Below are positions 5,335-7,452 of a stretch of DNA of 7,452 nucleotides, piece after piece (positions within the stretch are counted from its first letter, which is position 1; each line of letters starts with the position of its first letter). Both the position numbers and the translations under genes were made by a program. The notes beneath the pieces were generated by a model that made no database searches, was not told the origin of the DNA, and was given only the letters and a program-made list of their open reading frames with translations. Origin of the DNA: Candidatus Poseidoniaceae archaeon (GTDB lineage Archaea > Thermoplasmatota > Poseidoniia > Poseidoniales > Poseidoniaceae); contig DUJJ01000134.1 of NCBI GenBank assembly GCA_013329865.1, positions 1 to 7,452 of the forward strand, written 5' to 3'.

Positions 5335-6801
5335 ATGGGGCTGGTAGATACCATGGATCTAGGTGTCTTCAAGCGACTTGAAACCTGGAAGGCATTTGCC
5401 ATTGCAGGAATTATGTTTGTTGCTATTTCCTTCGCTGCGCTGTCCATGTTCGATAGTATGGATGACATATTCCAATCTGATGCCGACCCAGAACCGATTC
5501 CTAACATAGTGTTTGAGTCACTTAATCGAACTGGTGTTGAGTCAGAATTAGTCAATGAGACAGGTTGGTTTAATCTCGATAGCTTACGTGGTTCGGTGAT
5601 AATATTCGATATGATGGCACATGATTGTAGCAATTGCCATGCAGTTCAGTATCACCTTGAAGATCGTATGGCTGATTGGACGGACATGGCAAATGAATCA
5701 GGAAAATCATTCCACATAATTGCTTATGGCAGTTGGTATGGCGAAGATCTTGCCTACCTAAATGAGTCAGACGCAAATTATGATGTGCCACTATATCCCA
5801 CTGGGATGGGTTCTGTAGATTCGGGAATATTAGCAGATGGGAAGGTGACGGACCCAGTAAGACTGTTCACAACGGCTGGTACGGGTCAAATTCCGGTAGT
5901 GATGGTAATTGATGAGGAAGGCTACATTATCGAGCGTCAGGCAACCGGGTCTCCAACAGATAAGTGGCGCTCCTTCGATTCAGTTGTTGAGTTAGCATTA
6001 ACTTCACAAGTAGAGGAAACAGCGAGTCTACGCATTGCTTGGGAGGAGCCTTCCACCTCTTACGTTGCTGTATTTGCCCTTGGTATGATTCTGTCAATTT
6101 TGGTTTACTTTTCGCCGTGCGCCTTCCCGGTATTACCTGGTTTCATTTCTTATTATTTGTCTCTTGGAGCGCGTGAGGACGAACTTATTGCTGCTGGAAA
6201 GTTGAGGAATAAGATGCCAAGCCCGGTGATCATTGGTTCGCTATCAGGCTTTGGAATGTGGACTTTCTTCCTACTTATCGGCATCGTTGCAATACTGATG
6301 GGGGAGGCATTTCAAAAGTCTGGTTTGGTGCACTTAATTGCAGTTGGTATTGCAATATTACTGATTATTTTAGGTTCTATGATGTTGCTCGGCGTGACCT
6401 CGCATGTCATGGGCTTTGTGCAAAAGTTTGTTGATAAGTATTCTACGACCGAAGATGATGAAATATTTACTCCCCGTAGAAACATGTATCTGTATGGTAT
6501 CGGTTACGCAGCAGCCTCAATAGATTGCACAGCGGCAGCAGTGCTACCTTTCGTCCTCTACCTCAGCACACTCGGTGGCAGCGCAATTACTCTGGGTATT
6601 GGTGGCCTAATGACTGGATTACTGATTTTAATGATAGCAGTTACAGTATTGGTTGGATTAGGCCGTCAAGTCATGATAAATTTCCTGCGAAGGGCCACAG
6701 GTATGATCAAGATGGTCGGTTCGTGGATGATGATAATGGCTGGCATAAGCCTTACTTTGTATTTGACAAATAGAGACGCAGTGAGTGCGGTGTTTGGCTG
6801 A
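5335..6801 (+). CDS. Membrane thiol-disulfide protein: thioredoxin-like domain fused to a DsbD/CcdA-type transmembrane domain
   Basis: This 488-aa membrane protein probably carries reducing equivalents across the membrane to extracytoplasmic thiols. One anchor helix (about 20-38) leads into a soluble thioredoxin-fold region (about 55-225). That region has a CSNC redox motif (C98, C101) after an FDMMAHD strand and a likely cis-proline at P187 in QIPVVMVID. Six hydrophobic segments follow at about 243-270, 298-322, 331-354, 386-410, 416-441 and 458-477. SPCAFPVLPGF (C262) and DCTAAAVLP (C398) match the paired single cysteines of DsbD-beta/CcdA proteins, one each in the first and fourth helix. 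This order (Trx first, channel second) differs from bacterial DsbD, whose thioredoxin domain is C-terminal. The ATG at 5335 fits the TATA-like block; M7 at 5353 is an alternative. The client proteins are unknown, with cytochrome c or other secreted thiol proteins as options. Confidence 0.88.
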   Translation: MGLVDTMDLGVFKRLETWKAFAIAGIMFVAISFAALSMFDSMDDIFQSDADPEPIPNIVFESLNRTGVESELVNETGWFNLDSLRGSVIIFDMMAHDCSNCHAVQYHLEDRMADWTDMANESGKSFHIIAYGSWYGEDLAYLNESDANYDVPLYPTGMGSVDSGILADGKVTDPVRLFTTAGTGQIPVVMVIDEEGYIIERQATGSPTDKWRSFDSVVELALTSQVEETASLRIAWEEPSTSYVAVFALGMILSILVYFSPCAFPVLPGFISYYLSLGAREDELIAAGKLRNKMPSPVIIGSLSGFGMWTFFLLIGIVAILMGEAFQKSGLVHLIAVGIAILLIILGSMMLLGVTSHVMGFVQKFVDKYSTTEDDEIFTPRRNMYLYGIGYAAASIDCTAAAVLPFVLYLSTLGGSAITLGIGGLMTGLLILMIAVTVLVGLGRQVMINFLRRATGMIKMVGSWMMIMAGISLTLYLTNRDAVSAVFG

Positions 6802-7452
6802 TTAAAGTGCCTCAAAACTAGCAACAACCTCTTCGCTATGTGAATTTTTCATTAAAGGAAGAATCCAGAATTTCCAGGCAACCGTTGCAATAATGATGCC
6901 ACTGGCAACATCCCAGACAAAATGCTGCTTTGTTGCAACAACAGAAAGCACAAGCATTATCCATGCAAACCATAAAAATCTGATATGCCACCTTGATGCT
7001 GCGCTATTATACCAGCGGGTAACTGCGAATACCGCTAGCAAACTTTGGACGATGTGAAGCGATGGCCATGCGTTCCATGGTGTGTCGACAGCATGCAGTA
7101 AATCATAGACGCCCTGCCATAATCCAAGCTCAACACCGGAAACCTCATCACGAATATCGACTTCGACGGGTAACAGAATGAAGATCGCAAAAATTATCCA
7201 GGTAAGTAGCAAAAAGGTTTGATGAAAAATGACATTTTCCCGTTGTATATCTGCGTTTTTCATACCTAAAACTGCCGCCATCGGATAATATAAGTAAAGT
7301 GTTGCGTAAGGAATAATCATCCATGGTAGGAACGGTATCGCGGTATCCAAACCAATTTGTGGATCGAACGCCTGCCAATTTCGCCAGTTGGCAAAATGAT
7401 TTGTCGCAAGATAACCAAAACCACAGCCAACAATGATTGCTGAGATCAGCGC
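6802..7452 (-). CDS. PAP2-family (Aur1/phosphatidic acid phosphatase-like) membrane protein, 5' end beyond the window
   Basis: The frame is open from the right edge to a TAA at 6804-6802 (216 codons seen), so the N-terminus is missing. A TTG at 7350 could be read as a start. However, the 34 codons upstream of it are open and encode a hydrophobic segment (ALISAIIVGCGFGYL), so the gene most likely begins beyond 7452. Numbered from the edge, six hydrophobic segments lie at about 1-16, 38-60, 78-96, 132-148, 158-175 and 181-201. The acid-phosphatase signatures are NAWPSLH (H133) and TKQHFVWDVASG (H177 nucleophile, D181). These fit the PAP2 / inositolphosphotransferase-like group acting on lipid phosphates or prenyl-phosphate carriers at the membrane surface. 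A canonical KxxxxxxRP first motif is not obvious, as in Aur1-like members. The gene converges on the Trx-DsbD gene with no gap. Confidence 0.85.
   Translation of the reverse strand, partial: ALISAIIVGCGFGYLATNHFANWRNWQAFDPQIGLDTAIPFLPWMIIPYATLYLYYPMAAVLGMKNADIQRENVIFHQTFLLLTWIIFAIFILLPVEVDIRDEVSGVELGLWQGVYDLLHAVDTPWNAWPSLHIVQSLLAVFAVTRWYNSAASRWHIRFLWFAWIMLVLSVVATKQHFVWDVASGIIIATVAWKFWILPLMKNSHSEEVVASFEAL

Noticed and set aside
7350..7352. TTG at 7350 as the start of the PAP2 gene
   Set aside because: The frame stays open for 34 more codons to the window edge and encodes a hydrophobic segment, so the true start is more likely outside.
1..7452. Search for CRISPR arrays, insertion sequences, attachment sites, rRNA or a defence cassette
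   Set aside because: No regularly spaced repeats, transposase or integrase motifs, terminal inverted repeats or duplicated tRNA end were seen. Nearly all of the window is explained by coding genes and one tRNA.

Overview
The window looks like a piece of an archaeal chromosome, most likely a marine planktonic euryarchaeon of the Thermoplasmatota (Poseidoniales, Marine Group II-like). That placement is an inference. The main evidence is a PheS of the archaeal/eukaryotic type (about 494 aa, with an N-terminal winged-helix region). Supporting signs are the lack of convincing Shine-Dalgarno sequences before any start, TATA-like A/T blocks close to start codons, and a tRNA-Thr with U73. Several neighbours (FolD, a COG3565-type VOC protein, an AspC/TyrB-type aminotransferase) belong to families common in bacteria. 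Such mixing is known in marine euryarchaea.

Layout. Positions 1-1970 hold a leftward cluster read in the order tRNA-Thr(UGU), a VOC/extradiol-dioxygenase-like protein, FolD, and a two-helix membrane protein of unknown function that runs off the left edge. Spacings are short (35, 3 and 32 nt), so the genes may share one transcript. A 109-nt divergent region (1971-2079) separates this cluster from a rightward block. That block contains a class I aminotransferase, a small membrane protein with a zinc-ribbon-like tail (6 nt downstream), PheS, and a membrane protein joining a thioredoxin-like domain to a DsbD/CcdA-type electron-transfer domain. A leftward PAP2-family membrane enzyme converges on this last gene and runs off the right edge. 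The two stop codons abut with no base between them.

How the genes relate. Most are housekeeping or metabolic: one-carbon folate chemistry (FolD), amino-acid transamination, phenylalanine charging, delivery of reducing power to the outside of the membrane, and lipid-linked phosphate chemistry. The aminotransferase and pheS lie close together, but their pathway link is only suggestive. No mobile element, CRISPR array, rRNA or defence system is visible, and no intergenic gap exceeds 110 nt. I see no clear new biological system. The points most worth a second look are the Trx-before-DsbD fusion, the unrecognised membrane protein after folD, and the small 2-TM zinc-ribbon protein after the aminotransferase.
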